DNA from: JBBTWO01 sp038062745
GTDB lineage: Bacteria > Patescibacteriota > Microgenomatia > UBA8517
Assembly: GCA_038062745.1 (NCBI GenBank)
Contig: JBBTWO010000011.1
Coordinates: 1-6,886, forward strand
Length of the DNA stretch: 6,886 nt
Reading direction: 5' to 3'
Positions within the stretch are counted from its first letter, which is position 1; each line of letters begins with the position of its first letter. The position numbers and the translations under genes are program-made. Below are positions 1 to 6,208 of the stretch, in pieces. Below the pieces are notes generated by a model, which was not told the DNA's origin, searched no databases, and saw nothing but the letters and a program-made list of their open reading frames with translations.

Positions 1-191
1 TTGAAAAAGGCTTAACAATGGCCGGTGGTGCAGCACTATTGTCGGGTATTGATAAAGCAATTGCTGAAAGCGCTGGCATGCCTGTGACAATTGCTGAAGA
101 TCCGCTTACCTGTGTGGTCAGGGGTTGTGGAAAAGTACTTGAGAACCCCATGCTTCTTAAAAGAATTAGAATTGTCTCTGGTTTGAAATAG
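1..191 (+). CDS. mreB: Rod shape-determining protein MreB, C-terminal end (5' truncated by window)
   Basis: Only the last 62 residues are present, read from base 3 to a TAG stop at 189-191. The start lies outside the window. The visible part matches the C-terminal end of MreB: a T-M-A-G-G-A-A-L-L-S-G-I-D segment (the nucleotide-binding TGGGALLxGLD motif of the actin fold), then G-M-P-V-T-I-A-E-D-P-L-T-C-V-V-R-G, the usual GxPVxxAxxPLxxVAxG block, and a final helix ending near K-V-L-E-N. Family knowledge: MreB is a bacterial actin that polymerises on the inner face of the membrane and guides the elongation machinery that inserts peptidoglycan. The MAGG sequence stands where most members have TGGG, a mild change. 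It lies 25 bases upstream of a PBP2-type transpeptidase gene, its functional partner, which supports the call. The paralogues FtsA and DnaK fit less well. Confidence 0.9.
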   Translation, partial: EKGLTMAGGAALLSGIDKAIAESAGMPVTIAEDPLTCVVRGCGKVLENPMLLKRIRIVSGLK

Positions 192-216
192 ATATTTGAC
201 TTATCCTTAAGCTGTT

Positions 217-1842
217 ATGGACAGTCTTGCTAATCGTAAATCTCAAAGTTGGTTGAGTTGGTTTTATAGAGGCCTAATTATTTTGGCTGTTCTTGTTTTA
301 GCAGGCAGAACAGTAGAACTTCAAATCATCAAAGGGGAATATTATCGTGATCTATCAGATAACAACAGAATCAGAAAGATAACTATTAAGGCTCCAAGGG
401 GAAAAATACTAGCTCGGGGAGGAGAAGAATTGGTAACCAATGTTGAAGTAAAAAAAGAAATAATTTTTAAAAGTGATGGTGGGAACGAAAAAGTCCCAAC
501 AGACAAAACCGATGGAGATAATATTATTTCTGAGTGGGAAAGAATGTATGTCTTAGGGTCTGATTTTGCTCATGCTGGGGGATATATTTCCCAAGCATCA
601 GAAGATCAGGTGGGCAAAGTTGATCCTGCTTGTCCGCAAAAGGGAGTCTTAAAATTGGGATCAAATATTGGCAGAACTGGTCTGGAACTTCAATATGAAT
701 GTACTCTTCGTGGTATTGATGGAGAGGAACTTATTGAAGTCGATACCAGGGGAAGAAAGGTAAGAACTTTGGGTACACATGCCCCAATTGCAGGACAGGA
801 TATTACAACTAGTATTGATTTTAATCTTCAGAAAAAGACTGCTCAAACATTTACTACTATTTCAGATCTTCCTGGCGTAAAGTTAGAATCAGATGGTAAA
901 AAAGGAGCAGTGATAGTGAGTGATGGCAAAGGGGAAATCCTAGCAATTTACTCAGCTCCTTCTTTTGACCCCACAAATATAACAGAAGCCCTTAACAATC
1001 CCGATTTACCACTTTTTGATCGGGCAATTGGCGGAGCATATCATCCAGGATCAACTTTTAAGTTAGTTACTTCAGTAGCAGGAATAGAAGACGGGAAAAT
1101 AGATAAAGACTATCACTATACAGACACGGGAGTTGTGTCAGTTAATGGTTTTGATTACAAAAACTGGTACTTCACGCAATACGGCTCAACAGAAGGCAGT
1201 GTTGATATTGTTCGAGCATTAACCCGGTCAACCGATACTTTCTTTTATAAAGTAGGAGAATTTGTTGGGGCTCAAAGTTTGGCCGATTGGTCGCGGGTAT
1301 TTGGCTTGGGCCAAAAATCGGGAATTGATTTACCAGGAGAAATTGCCGGGTTGGTACCAGATCCACAGTGGAAAAAAGACTATAAGGGAGAAAATTGGTT
1401 TTTGGGAAATACATATCACATGGCCATTGGCCAAGGAGATTTAACTGGAACCCCGCTGCAAATGAACATGTTGACTTCAGTTATTGCCAACGGGGGAAAA
1501 CTTTGCAGTCCTCATCTGGCAAATAAAACTTCAGAATGTAAGGATTTAAAAATTGCCAAGGATACTATTAATACTATTAAAAAAGGTATGGAAGGAGCAT
1601 GTGCACCCGGGGGAACAGGTTATCCATTTTTTGAATTTTCTCCAAAAGTAGCTTGTAAAACAGGTACGGCACAAACAAGCGAAACTGACATTACGCATGC
1701 GTGGTTTACCACTTTTGCTCCAGTTGATTATCCAGAAATAGTAGTAACAGTATTAGTTGAAAAAGGCGGAGAAGGCAGTTCTGCTGCAGCCCCAGTTGCC
1801 AAAGAAATACTCACTGATTGGTTTTTACACAGGAACCCTTAA
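217..1842 (+). CDS. mrdA: Penicillin-binding protein 2-type peptidoglycan D,D-transpeptidase (elongation)
   Basis: 541 residues. A short cytoplasmic start is followed by one membrane helix at about 19-33, so it is a bitopic protein facing outward. Residues 34-200 form the class B PBP pedestal: the R-G-x-I motif at 61-64, a Y-V-L-G-S-D-F-A-H-A-G-G-Y segment at 111-123 and G-R-T-G-L-E at 152-157. The transpeptidase domain (about 225-537) has all three active-site motifs: S279-T-F-K282 with the acylated serine, S338-T-D340, and K481-T-G-T484. No PASTA repeats follow. Family role: it crosslinks peptidoglycan strands, normally with the RodA glycosyltransferase. Asp in the second motif and the mreB neighbour favour PBP2/MrdA over division-specific FtsI, though this is not certain. 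It is shorter than the roughly 630 residues of E. coli PBP2, mainly in the pedestal. The first motif is degenerate (A66-R-G-G where D-R-N-G is usual). The ATG at 217 is chosen because it leaves a normal cytoplasmic tail; no clear Shine-Dalgarno precedes it. Confidence 0.9.
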   Translation: MDSLANRKSQSWLSWFYRGLIILAVLVLAGRTVELQIIKGEYYRDLSDNNRIRKITIKAPRGKILARGGEELVTNVEVKKEIIFKSDGGNEKVPTDKTDGDNIISEWERMYVLGSDFAHAGGYISQASEDQVGKVDPACPQKGVLKLGSNIGRTGLELQYECTLRGIDGEELIEVDTRGRKVRTLGTHAPIAGQDITTSIDFNLQKKTAQTFTTISDLPGVKLESDGKKGAVIVSDGKGEILAIYSAPSFDPTNITEALNNPDLPLFDRAIGGAYHPGSTFKLVTSVAGIEDGKIDKDYHYTDTGVVSVNGFDYKNWYFTQYGSTEGSVDIVRALTRSTDTFFYKVGEFVGAQSLADWSRVFGLGQKSGIDLPGEIAGLVPDPQWKKDYKGENWFLGNTYHMAIGQGDLTGTPLQMNMLTSVIANGGKLCSPHLANKTSECKDLKIAKDTINTIKKGMEGACAPGGTGYPFFEFSPKVACKTGTAQTSETDITHAWFTTFAPVDYPEIVVTVLVEKGGEGSSAAAPVAKEILTDWFLHRNP

Positions 1843-1850
1843 AAAAGCAC

Positions 1851-2417
1851 ATGGATTTATACATTAAAGGAAAACTTCCAAAAGACTTTGTTGGCGTTGC
1901 CATTGTTGGTTCCAGAAACATGACTGCCAGGGGAGAAAAATTGGCGTATGAGTATGCATTTGAGTTAGCCAAAAAGGGAGTTGTGATTGTTTCAGGATTA
2001 GCCCGTGGTATTGATACAGTTGCCCATACTGCAGCACTTGATGCAGGTGGAAAAACAATTGCCGTATTGGGATCTGGCATTGATGTAATTTACCCACTCC
2101 AGAACAAAGACTTGGCAGAAAGAATTTGCCAAAATGGGGCACTTATTTCTCCATATCCCCAAGGTACACCACCTTCTGCTGAAAATTTTAAACCCAGGAA
2201 TGGCATAATTGTTGATTTTTCTGCAGCAATACTAATAATAGAAGGACAGCGGCAAAGCGGGACTATTAATACAGCCAATTGGGCCGCAGACAAAGGTCGG
2301 GAGGTGTTTGTTATCCCTGGCAGTCCGGCAACTGATTATTTAATTGAAAACGGAACTAGCATTGCAAATTCACCACAAGACATAATAGACTACTTGGATG
2401 GACTTAATAATTGTTGA
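1851..2417 (+). CDS. dprA: Short DprA/Smf-family DNA-processing protein (Rossmann-fold core only)
   Basis: 188 residues from the ATG at 1851. Family motifs appear in order: L3-Y-I-K-G, V19-G-S-R22, S48-G-L-A-R-G-I-D55, G74-S-G-I-D-V-I-Y-P82, P115-R-N-G-I-I, S136-G-T-I-N-T-A142 and G149-R-E-V-F-V-I-P-G157. Known role of DprA: it binds single-stranded DNA and loads RecA during natural transformation; in many non-competent bacteria its role is unclear. Compared with typical members (about 280-380 residues) it lacks both the N-terminal SAM/helix-hairpin-helix region and the C-terminal winged helix. R-N-G replaces the usual R-N-R, and the loop after P-G is shortened before N167-G168. A TTG at 1818 in the same frame would add 11 residues and overlap the PBP gene by 25 bases; the ATG is preferred because it leaves an 8-base gap. 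No convincing Shine-Dalgarno is seen for either start. The downstream topA neighbour matches the classic dprA-topA order. A LOG-like Rossmann protein is a weaker alternative. Confidence 0.85.
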   Translation: MDLYIKGKLPKDFVGVAIVGSRNMTARGEKLAYEYAFELAKKGVVIVSGLARGIDTVAHTAALDAGGKTIAVLGSGIDVIYPLQNKDLAERICQNGALISPYPQGTPPSAENFKPRNGIIVDFSAAILIIEGQRQSGTINTANWAADKGREVFVIPGSPATDYLIENGTSIANSPQDIIDYLDGLNNC

Positions 2418-4347
2418 ATCACCAACTAAAGCAAAAACCCTAAACCGTTTCTTGGGAAGCGAATACCAGGTTGAAGCAACTATGGGGCATATTAAAGATT
2501 TGCCCAAATCAAAACTTGGAGTTGACCTAGAAAATAACTTTGCACCCGATTACCAAAATGTTGCCAAAAAGTCAGCAACAATTAAACTACTTAACAAGCT
2601 CTCCAAAACCGCAAAGACTGTGTATTTGGCGACAGATCCAGATCGCGAAGGGGAAGCAATCTCTGCGCACGTTGCGGAAATAATTGATCAAAAAACTAAC
2701 ACAAAACGGATAGTTTTTCACGAAATTACCAAAGAAGCAGTAGAGCATGCAATTGCCAATCCTGGGATTGTTGATCAAGATTTGGTTGATGCCCAAACTG
2801 CCAGACGAGTACTTGACCGTTTAGTTGGTTATAAGCTTTCTCCGCTTCTTTGGAAAAAAGTAAGACGTGGACTTTCAGCAGGGAGAGTTCAATCAGTTGC
2901 AGTTCGCTTGATTGTTGAGAAAGAGCGAGAAATAAAGGCCTTTGCCTCTGTTGAATATTGGGAAGTATATGTTATCGTTACTCCCCAAAAATCAAAACAA
3001 GAATTTGCGATTCAGCTAGTTAAAATTAATGCCAAGAAAGCAGTTGTAAACAATAAACAGCAAGCAGATAAAATTGTAAAAGAATTAGACAAAGCAGATT
3101 ACACCGTTAGTGATGTCAAAAAAAGACTGGTAACTAAAAATCCATATCCACCATTTACAACTTCAACCATGACTCAAGCAGCTGCCAGAATTTTTGGTTG
3201 GTCGGCAAAAAAAACCATGAGTACGGCTCAAAGACTATACGAAGAAGGCCTCATTACCTACCACAGAACCGACTCGCTTAATTTGTCAGCTGCCGCAGTT
3301 GATAAATCCAGAAAGTTTATCGCTAAACAATTTGGTAAAGATTATCTTCCAGCCAGTCCCAGATTTTACAAAACCAAAGCCAAATCAGCTCAAGAGGCTC
3401 ACGAAGCAGTGAGACCTACTAATGTAGAGCACATGTCGATTACTAATGGAGCTCACGATGAAGAAAGACTATATGAACTTATTTGGAAGCGATTTTCAGC
3501 CTCGCAAATGGAAGCTGCACGCTATGACGAAACAACAATTGAAGTTACCTCTGGTATATATGATTTACGTGCCAGTGGCCAGGTGATGAAGTTTGATGGA
3601 TGGAGAAGAGTCTTCCCATTAAAACTTGACGAAGACGCCGTTGATTTGCCCCAAGTAGAAAAAAATGAAAAACTAAACTTTGTTAAAGTCGATCCAGTTC
3701 AAAAGTTTACCCTGCCCCCTGCAAGATTTAACGAAGCCTCGCTTATTAAAACTCTAGAAAAGTTAGGGATAGGTAGGCCTTCTACATATGCTCCAACTAT
3801 TTCAACTATCCAAGCAAGAAACTATGTTGAAAAAGAAGAGGGCAAATTTTTTCCAACCAGTATTGGTGAAGCAGTAACTGACTTTTTGGTAACAAACTTT
3901 GCCACTGTTTTTGATTACGAATTTACAGCTGGTATGGAAGCTGGACTTGATGAAGTGGCCGTTGGTAAAAGAACATGGACAAAGGAATTAAAAACTTTTT
4001 GGGATCCATTTACAAAAAAATTAACAGAAGTAGAAGCAACGGCAACCCGCGTAAAAATAGAAACTGAGAGTACTGGCAGAAAGTGTCCAGAATGCACAGA
4101 GGGTGATTTAATAGTCAGACATGGAAGATTTGGTAAATTTATTAGCTGTAGTAGATTTCCAGATTGTAAATACACTGAAAAGATAGTTCAAAAAATAGAT
4201 ATGAAGTGTCCTGATTGTAACGAAGGTGAAGTGGTCTTTAAAAAAACCAAAAGAGGTAGAAAGTTTTATGGCTGTAGTAGATATCCTGATTGTAAGTTTG
4301 CCAGTTGGAAAAAACCAATTATTGATAAAAAAGAAATAACTACTTAA
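2398..4347 (+). CDS. topA: DNA topoisomerase I (type IA) with two C-terminal zinc ribbons
   Basis: 649 residues. The enzyme relaxes negative supercoils through a transient 5'-phosphotyrosine break in one strand. The TOPRIM domain (about 1-115) carries E7 in I-V-E-S-P-T-K-A-K-T and the metal-binding D80-P-D82-R-E-G-E86. The core contains R-R-G-L-S-A-G-R-V-Q at 156-165, P-P-F-T-T-S-T at 251-257, the catalytic Y288 in G-L-I-T-Y-H-R-T-D-S (H where E. coli has M), H335-E-A-V-R-P-T and G458-I-G-R-P-S-T-Y-A. Two four-cysteine zinc ribbons follow: C563/C566/C584/C590 and C604/C607/C626/C632. They resemble each other (G-R-F-G-K-F-I-S-C-S-R-F-P-D-C and G-R-K-F-Y-G-C-S-R-Y-P-D-C), which suggests an internal duplication typical of the family. 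The length is normal for bacteria with two ribbons. The ATG at 2398 gives the standard M-D-L-I-I-V-E-S-P start. It lies inside the dprA end, so translation is probably coupled to dprA. Confidence 0.97.
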   Translation: MDLIIVESPTKAKTLNRFLGSEYQVEATMGHIKDLPKSKLGVDLENNFAPDYQNVAKKSATIKLLNKLSKTAKTVYLATDPDREGEAISAHVAEIIDQKTNTKRIVFHEITKEAVEHAIANPGIVDQDLVDAQTARRVLDRLVGYKLSPLLWKKVRRGLSAGRVQSVAVRLIVEKEREIKAFASVEYWEVYVIVTPQKSKQEFAIQLVKINAKKAVVNNKQQADKIVKELDKADYTVSDVKKRLVTKNPYPPFTTSTMTQAAARIFGWSAKKTMSTAQRLYEEGLITYHRTDSLNLSAAAVDKSRKFIAKQFGKDYLPASPRFYKTKAKSAQEAHEAVRPTNVEHMSITNGAHDEERLYELIWKRFSASQMEAARYDETTIEVTSGIYDLRASGQVMKFDGWRRVFPLKLDEDAVDLPQVEKNEKLNFVKVDPVQKFTLPPARFNEASLIKTLEKLGIGRPSTYAPTISTIQARNYVEKEEGKFFPTSIGEAVTDFLVTNFATVFDYEFTAGMEAGLDEVAVGKRTWTKELKTFWDPFTKKLTEVEATATRVKIETESTGRKCPECTEGDLIVRHGRFGKFISCSRFPDCKYTEKIVQKIDMKCPDCNEGEVVFKKTKRGRKFYGCSRYPDCKFASWKKPIIDKKEITT

Positions 4348-4348
4348 G

Positions 4349-4369
4349 CTGCAGGGTGTCACCCTGCAG
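4349..4369. repeat. Perfect GC-rich inverted repeat between topA and the mazG-like gene
   Basis: A 10-base arm, CTGCAGGGTG (4349-4358), is followed by a single central T (4359) and the exact reverse complement CACCCTGCAG (4360-4369). As RNA it would make at least a 9-bp stem with a GUC loop. It starts one base after the topA stop codon. No T-run follows on the + strand (the next bases are GTGTTGACAAAA) and none is seen reading out on the - strand, so it is not a standard intrinsic terminator. Possible roles are an mRNA-stabilising or processing hairpin, a U-tract-independent terminator, a two-fold operator, or a dispersed repeat of this genome. The outer six bases of each arm are CTGCAG, which is itself a palindrome. 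Confidence 0.8.
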
Positions 4370-4372
4370 GTG
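4368..4372 (+). promoter_or_regulatory. Possible Shine-Dalgarno for the mazG-like gene, partly inside the hairpin
   Basis: AGGTG lies 11 bases before the ATG at 4384, somewhat far but within the usable range. Its first two bases (4368-4369) are the last two of the inverted repeat, so folding of the hairpin would partly hide it. No better ribosome-binding site is visible in this gap. Confidence 0.4.
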
Positions 4373-4383
4373 TTGACAAAATA

Positions 4384-4713
4384 ATGGATTTTAATCAATA
4401 TCAGAAATTTACTAAAAAAACAGCAGTTTACCCAAAAATTGGTAAAAGCTTTATATACCCCATGATAGGCTTGTCTGGGGAAGTTGGAGAAGTAGCTGAG
4501 AAAATCAAAAAAATCTTTCGAGATAAAAAAGGAAGAGTTTCGAAGACAGACAAACAAGAGTTGTCAAAAGAATTGGGCGATGTTTTGTGGTACGTTTCTC
4601 AATTGGCTACAGAGTTTGGGCTTCCACTAGATGAAATCGTCAATGGTAATGTTGAAAAATTAAATTCAAGATTTAAACGCGGCAAAATAAATGGGAGTGG
4701 AGATAATAGATGA
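4384..4713 (+). CDS. MazG-like nucleotide pyrophosphohydrolase
   Basis: 109 residues, a single all-alpha NTP-PPase domain. Motifs: G29-L-S-G-E33-V-G-E36-V-A-E39 in the first metal-binding helix and E63-L-G-D66-V-L-W-Y-V in the second, with E33/E36/E63/D66 the expected magnesium ligands. The end, R96-F-K-R-G-K-I-N-G-S-G-D-N-R109, matches the usual R-x-x-R-G-x-I-x-G-x-G-D-x-R tail of single-domain MazG-like proteins, so the gene looks complete. Family chemistry: hydrolysis of (d)NTPs to (d)NMP and pyrophosphate, often for house-cleaning of non-canonical nucleotides or dCTP. The substrate cannot be read from sequence. Its stop overlaps the start of dCMP deaminase by ATGA, so it is the first gene of a dTMP-synthesis cassette. 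I infer that it may supply dCMP from dCTP, or remove dUTP as a dUTPase would. It is not the two-domain E. coli MazG. Confidence 0.88.
   Translation: MDFNQYQKFTKKTAVYPKIGKSFIYPMIGLSGEVGEVAEKIKKIFRDKKGRVSKTDKQELSKELGDVLWYVSQLATEFGLPLDEIVNGNVEKLNSRFKRGKINGSGDNR
4694..4702 (+). promoter_or_regulatory. Ribosome binding site for the dCMP deaminase gene
   Basis: GGAGTGGAG lies inside the 3' end of the mazG-like gene. The closer GGAG (4699-4702) is 7 bases from the ATG at 4710, which supports that start and the ATGA overlap. It is one of the clearest Shine-Dalgarno sequences in the window. Confidence 0.7.
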
Positions 4714-5195
4714 CGGTTGAGTTGGATGGAGAACGAAAAGAAAGACCATCTTGGGATGAGTACTTTCTAAGACTTGCTGATGTTGTGGCCGAACGGGGTA
4801 CTTGTCCGAGATTAAAAGTAGGTGCTGTATTGGTTAGAGACAAAAATCCAATATCTACAGGTTACAATGGCGCTCCACGAGGTATTCCTCATTGTGAAGA
4901 GGTTGGTTGTTATTTAGTTAACGGTCATTGCAAAAGGGCTAATCATTCTGAGGCAAACGCAATTATAAACGCAGCCTACAACGGTATTTCTACTAAAGAC
5001 ACAATTTTATATACAAGATATTTACCTTGTGATGATTGTGCTAAAGATGTTGTAAATGCAGGAGTTTCGAGGGTGGTTTATAGAGAAGTTTATAAAAATG
5101 TTGACCAGCCATTTACTTTGGAACTATTTGAAATAGCAGGAATTGAATTGGTATGCATTCCAGACAACAAGTATGACCCACTAAGTACCAGTTGA
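4710..5195 (+). CDS. comEB: Deoxycytidylate (dCMP) deaminase, ComEB-like
   Basis: 161 residues. It catalyses dCMP + H2O to dUMP + NH3, supplying the substrate of thymidylate synthase. A W-D-E-Y-F-L-R-L-A start (15-23) is followed by the cytidine-deaminase fold. The catalytic zinc site is H79-S-E81-A-N-A-I with E81 as proton shuttle, plus P106-C107-D-D-C110. A second zinc cluster typical of dCMP deaminases is suggested by H61-C62, C67 and C74 in G-I-P-H-C-E-E-V-G-C and N-G-H-C. The G-Y-N-G-A-P-R-G substrate loop is at 51-58. The usual H-A-E is H-S-E here, a mild change. The length is normal for the bacterial family. Members from phage T4 and some others are activated by dCTP and inhibited by dTTP; whether this one is cannot be told. 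The start is set by the ATGA overlap and a good GGAG. Riboflavin and tRNA deaminases fit less well because of the extra zinc cluster and the thyX neighbour. Confidence 0.94.
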   Translation: MTVELDGERKERPSWDEYFLRLADVVAERGTCPRLKVGAVLVRDKNPISTGYNGAPRGIPHCEEVGCYLVNGHCKRANHSEANAIINAAYNGISTKDTILYTRYLPCDDCAKDVVNAGVSRVVYREVYKNVDQPFTLELFEIAGIELVCIPDNKYDPLSTS

Positions 5196-5222
5196 CTGTT
5201 TTCACAGTAAGGGTGTAAAAAG

Positions 5223-5237
5223 ATGGGCAGCACATGA
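5223..5237 (+). other. Four-codon minicistron (M-G-S-T-stop) overlapping the thyX start
   Basis: ATG GGC AGC ACA TGA. An AAGGGTG sequence at 5209-5215 sits 7 bases before this ATG, better placed for it than for the thyX ATG at 5234, which is 18 bases away. The TGA overlaps the thyX start as ATGA, the same arrangement as the other two junctions of the cassette. It may let ribosomes reinitiate at thyX. It could equally be chance in a 38-base gap. Confidence 0.35.
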
Positions 5238-6208
5238 CCAGAGAAAGAATAAAATTATCTCTTGCAGAAAACTCTACTTCTCGTGCGTATAATCCCGGGG
5301 CAGAAAAAATGCTTGGTGAAGTTATTCCTGTGTTGGATTTAGGGTTTGTATATTTGGTTGACTATATGGGAAATGATCAGTCAATAGTTCAAGCTGCCAG
5401 AGTTTCATATGGTGCTGGTACAAAAGCAACAAGCGAGGATAGGGGGCTAATAAGATATCTAATGAGGAATAGACATACTACTCCCTTTGAAATGGGGGAA
5501 TTAAAGTTCCATGCAAAAATGCCATATTTTGTTGCAGCACAATGGGTCAGACACAGAACTGCAAGTATAAATGCTGAATCAGCCAGATATTCAATCATGA
5601 AGGAAGAATTTTATGTTCCAGATATGTCGGCAATTTCAGTACAGTCAAAAGACAATAAACAAGGAAGAGGAGAGCTGTTACCAATAGAGGAGAGTGAGCA
5701 ATTAAGATATGAGCTGCAGCAAAGAGGATTGAGTGCTTTTGAATACTATCACCATTTATTGAATCAAGACATGGAAGGTAATGTTATTGACAAAAATAGA
5801 CAGGGTATAGCAAAGGAATTAGCAAGAACAGTTTTGCCTGAGAGTACATACACGCAATGGTACTGGAAAATAGATTTACATAATCTATTTCATTTTTTGG
5901 GTTTAAGAATGGATCCCCACGCACAATTGGAAATTCGTCAATATGCTGAAGCAATATCAGAAATTGTAAAAGAGGCGTTTCCTTTTGCATATGAAGCTTT
6001 TGAAGACTATGTTTTGGAATCCAAAATAATAACTGGACCAGAGATGGATATTTTGGCAAATTTGTTTGAATCAAAAGGTATGCAAATGACAATAGAAGAG
6101 ATTGCAGCTACTGCGGATAGTGTCGGCCTAAAAAACAAACGCGAACGAGAAGAAATGATTGATAAATTTAGAGCAATGGGATTAATAAGGAAGATTAATA
6201 TAGTATGA
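5234..6208 (+). CDS. thyX: FAD-dependent thymidylate synthase ThyX
   Basis: 324 residues. ThyX methylates dUMP to dTMP using methylenetetrahydrofolate, reduced FAD and NADPH; the active enzyme is a homotetramer. The signature R-H-R-x-x-S-x-N-x-x-S-x-R is complete at 106-118 (R106, H107, R108, S111, N113, S116, R118). Other family blocks are V33-L-D-L-G-F-V-Y-L-V-D-Y-M-G-N-D48, Q53-A-A-R-V-S-Y-G, H81-T-T-P-F-E-M, A197-R-T-V-L-P and L222-G-L-R near A230-Q-L-E-I-R. It belongs to the longer ThyX type (about 290-320 residues, as in alphaproteobacteria/Rickettsia) rather than the 210-260-residue Thermotoga type. Roughly the last 60 residues lie beyond the catalytic core. No ThyA motif is present. 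The ATG at 5234 is the first in frame after a TAA at 5216, and residues 17-32 still resemble the long-type N-terminus, so the internal Met26 is less likely. The 3' end overlaps the kinase gene by ATGA. Confidence 0.97.
   Translation: MTRERIKLSLAENSTSRAYNPGAEKMLGEVIPVLDLGFVYLVDYMGNDQSIVQAARVSYGAGTKATSEDRGLIRYLMRNRHTTPFEMGELKFHAKMPYFVAAQWVRHRTASINAESARYSIMKEEFYVPDMSAISVQSKDNKQGRGELLPIEESEQLRYELQQRGLSAFEYYHHLLNQDMEGNVIDKNRQGIAKELARTVLPESTYTQWYWKIDLHNLFHFLGLRMDPHAQLEIRQYAEAISEIVKEAFPFAYEAFEDYVLESKIITGPEMDILANLFESKGMQMTIEEIAATADSVGLKNKREREEMIDKFRAMGLIRKINIV
6187..6193 (+). promoter_or_regulatory. Ribosome binding site for the thymidylate-kinase-like gene
   Basis: AAGGAAG lies within the thyX 3' end, 11 bases before the ATG at 6205. 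It supports the start that gives an ATGA overlap with thyX. Confidence 0.55.

Noticed and set aside
196..201. TTGACT between mreB and the PBP gene as a -35 box
   Set aside because: A properly spaced -10 would fall within the first codons of the PBP gene, and nothing TATAAT-like is there. Read-through from mreB is simpler.
1172..1414. Minus-strand open frame opposite the PBP transpeptidase domain, and similar ones opposite dprA, topA and thyX
   Set aside because: All are antisense shadows of genes with intact catalytic motifs. None shows its own motif, ribosome-binding site or gap in which to sit.
1818..1850. TTG start giving an 11-residue longer DprA
   Set aside because: It would overlap the PBP gene by 25 bases with no Shine-Dalgarno and adds no clear family motif. 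The ATG at 1851 fits the packing better, though the longer form is not excluded.
4078..4320. Zinc-ribbon repeats at the topA end as a separate gene or recent duplication
   Set aside because: They are in frame with topA, and paired four-cysteine ribbons are normal for bacterial topoisomerase I.
4373..4378. TTGACA, an ideal -35 box, after the hairpin
   Set aside because: At 16-18 base spacing the sequence (around 4395-4402, near TCAATAT) is a poor -10, and it would place the transcript start inside the mazG-like coding region. The match may be chance.
4108..4557. 149-residue open frame on the - strand across the topA/mazG boundary
   Set aside because: It lies antisense to the topA zinc ribbons and the mazG motifs, both clearly coding. 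Its translation is rich in F, S and T with no recognisable motif, and it runs through the hairpin.
5195..5208. Small hairpin ACTGT-TTTC-ACAGT after the deaminase stop
   Set aside because: A five-base AT-rich stem with no T-run is too weak to call a terminator and is likely to occur by chance.
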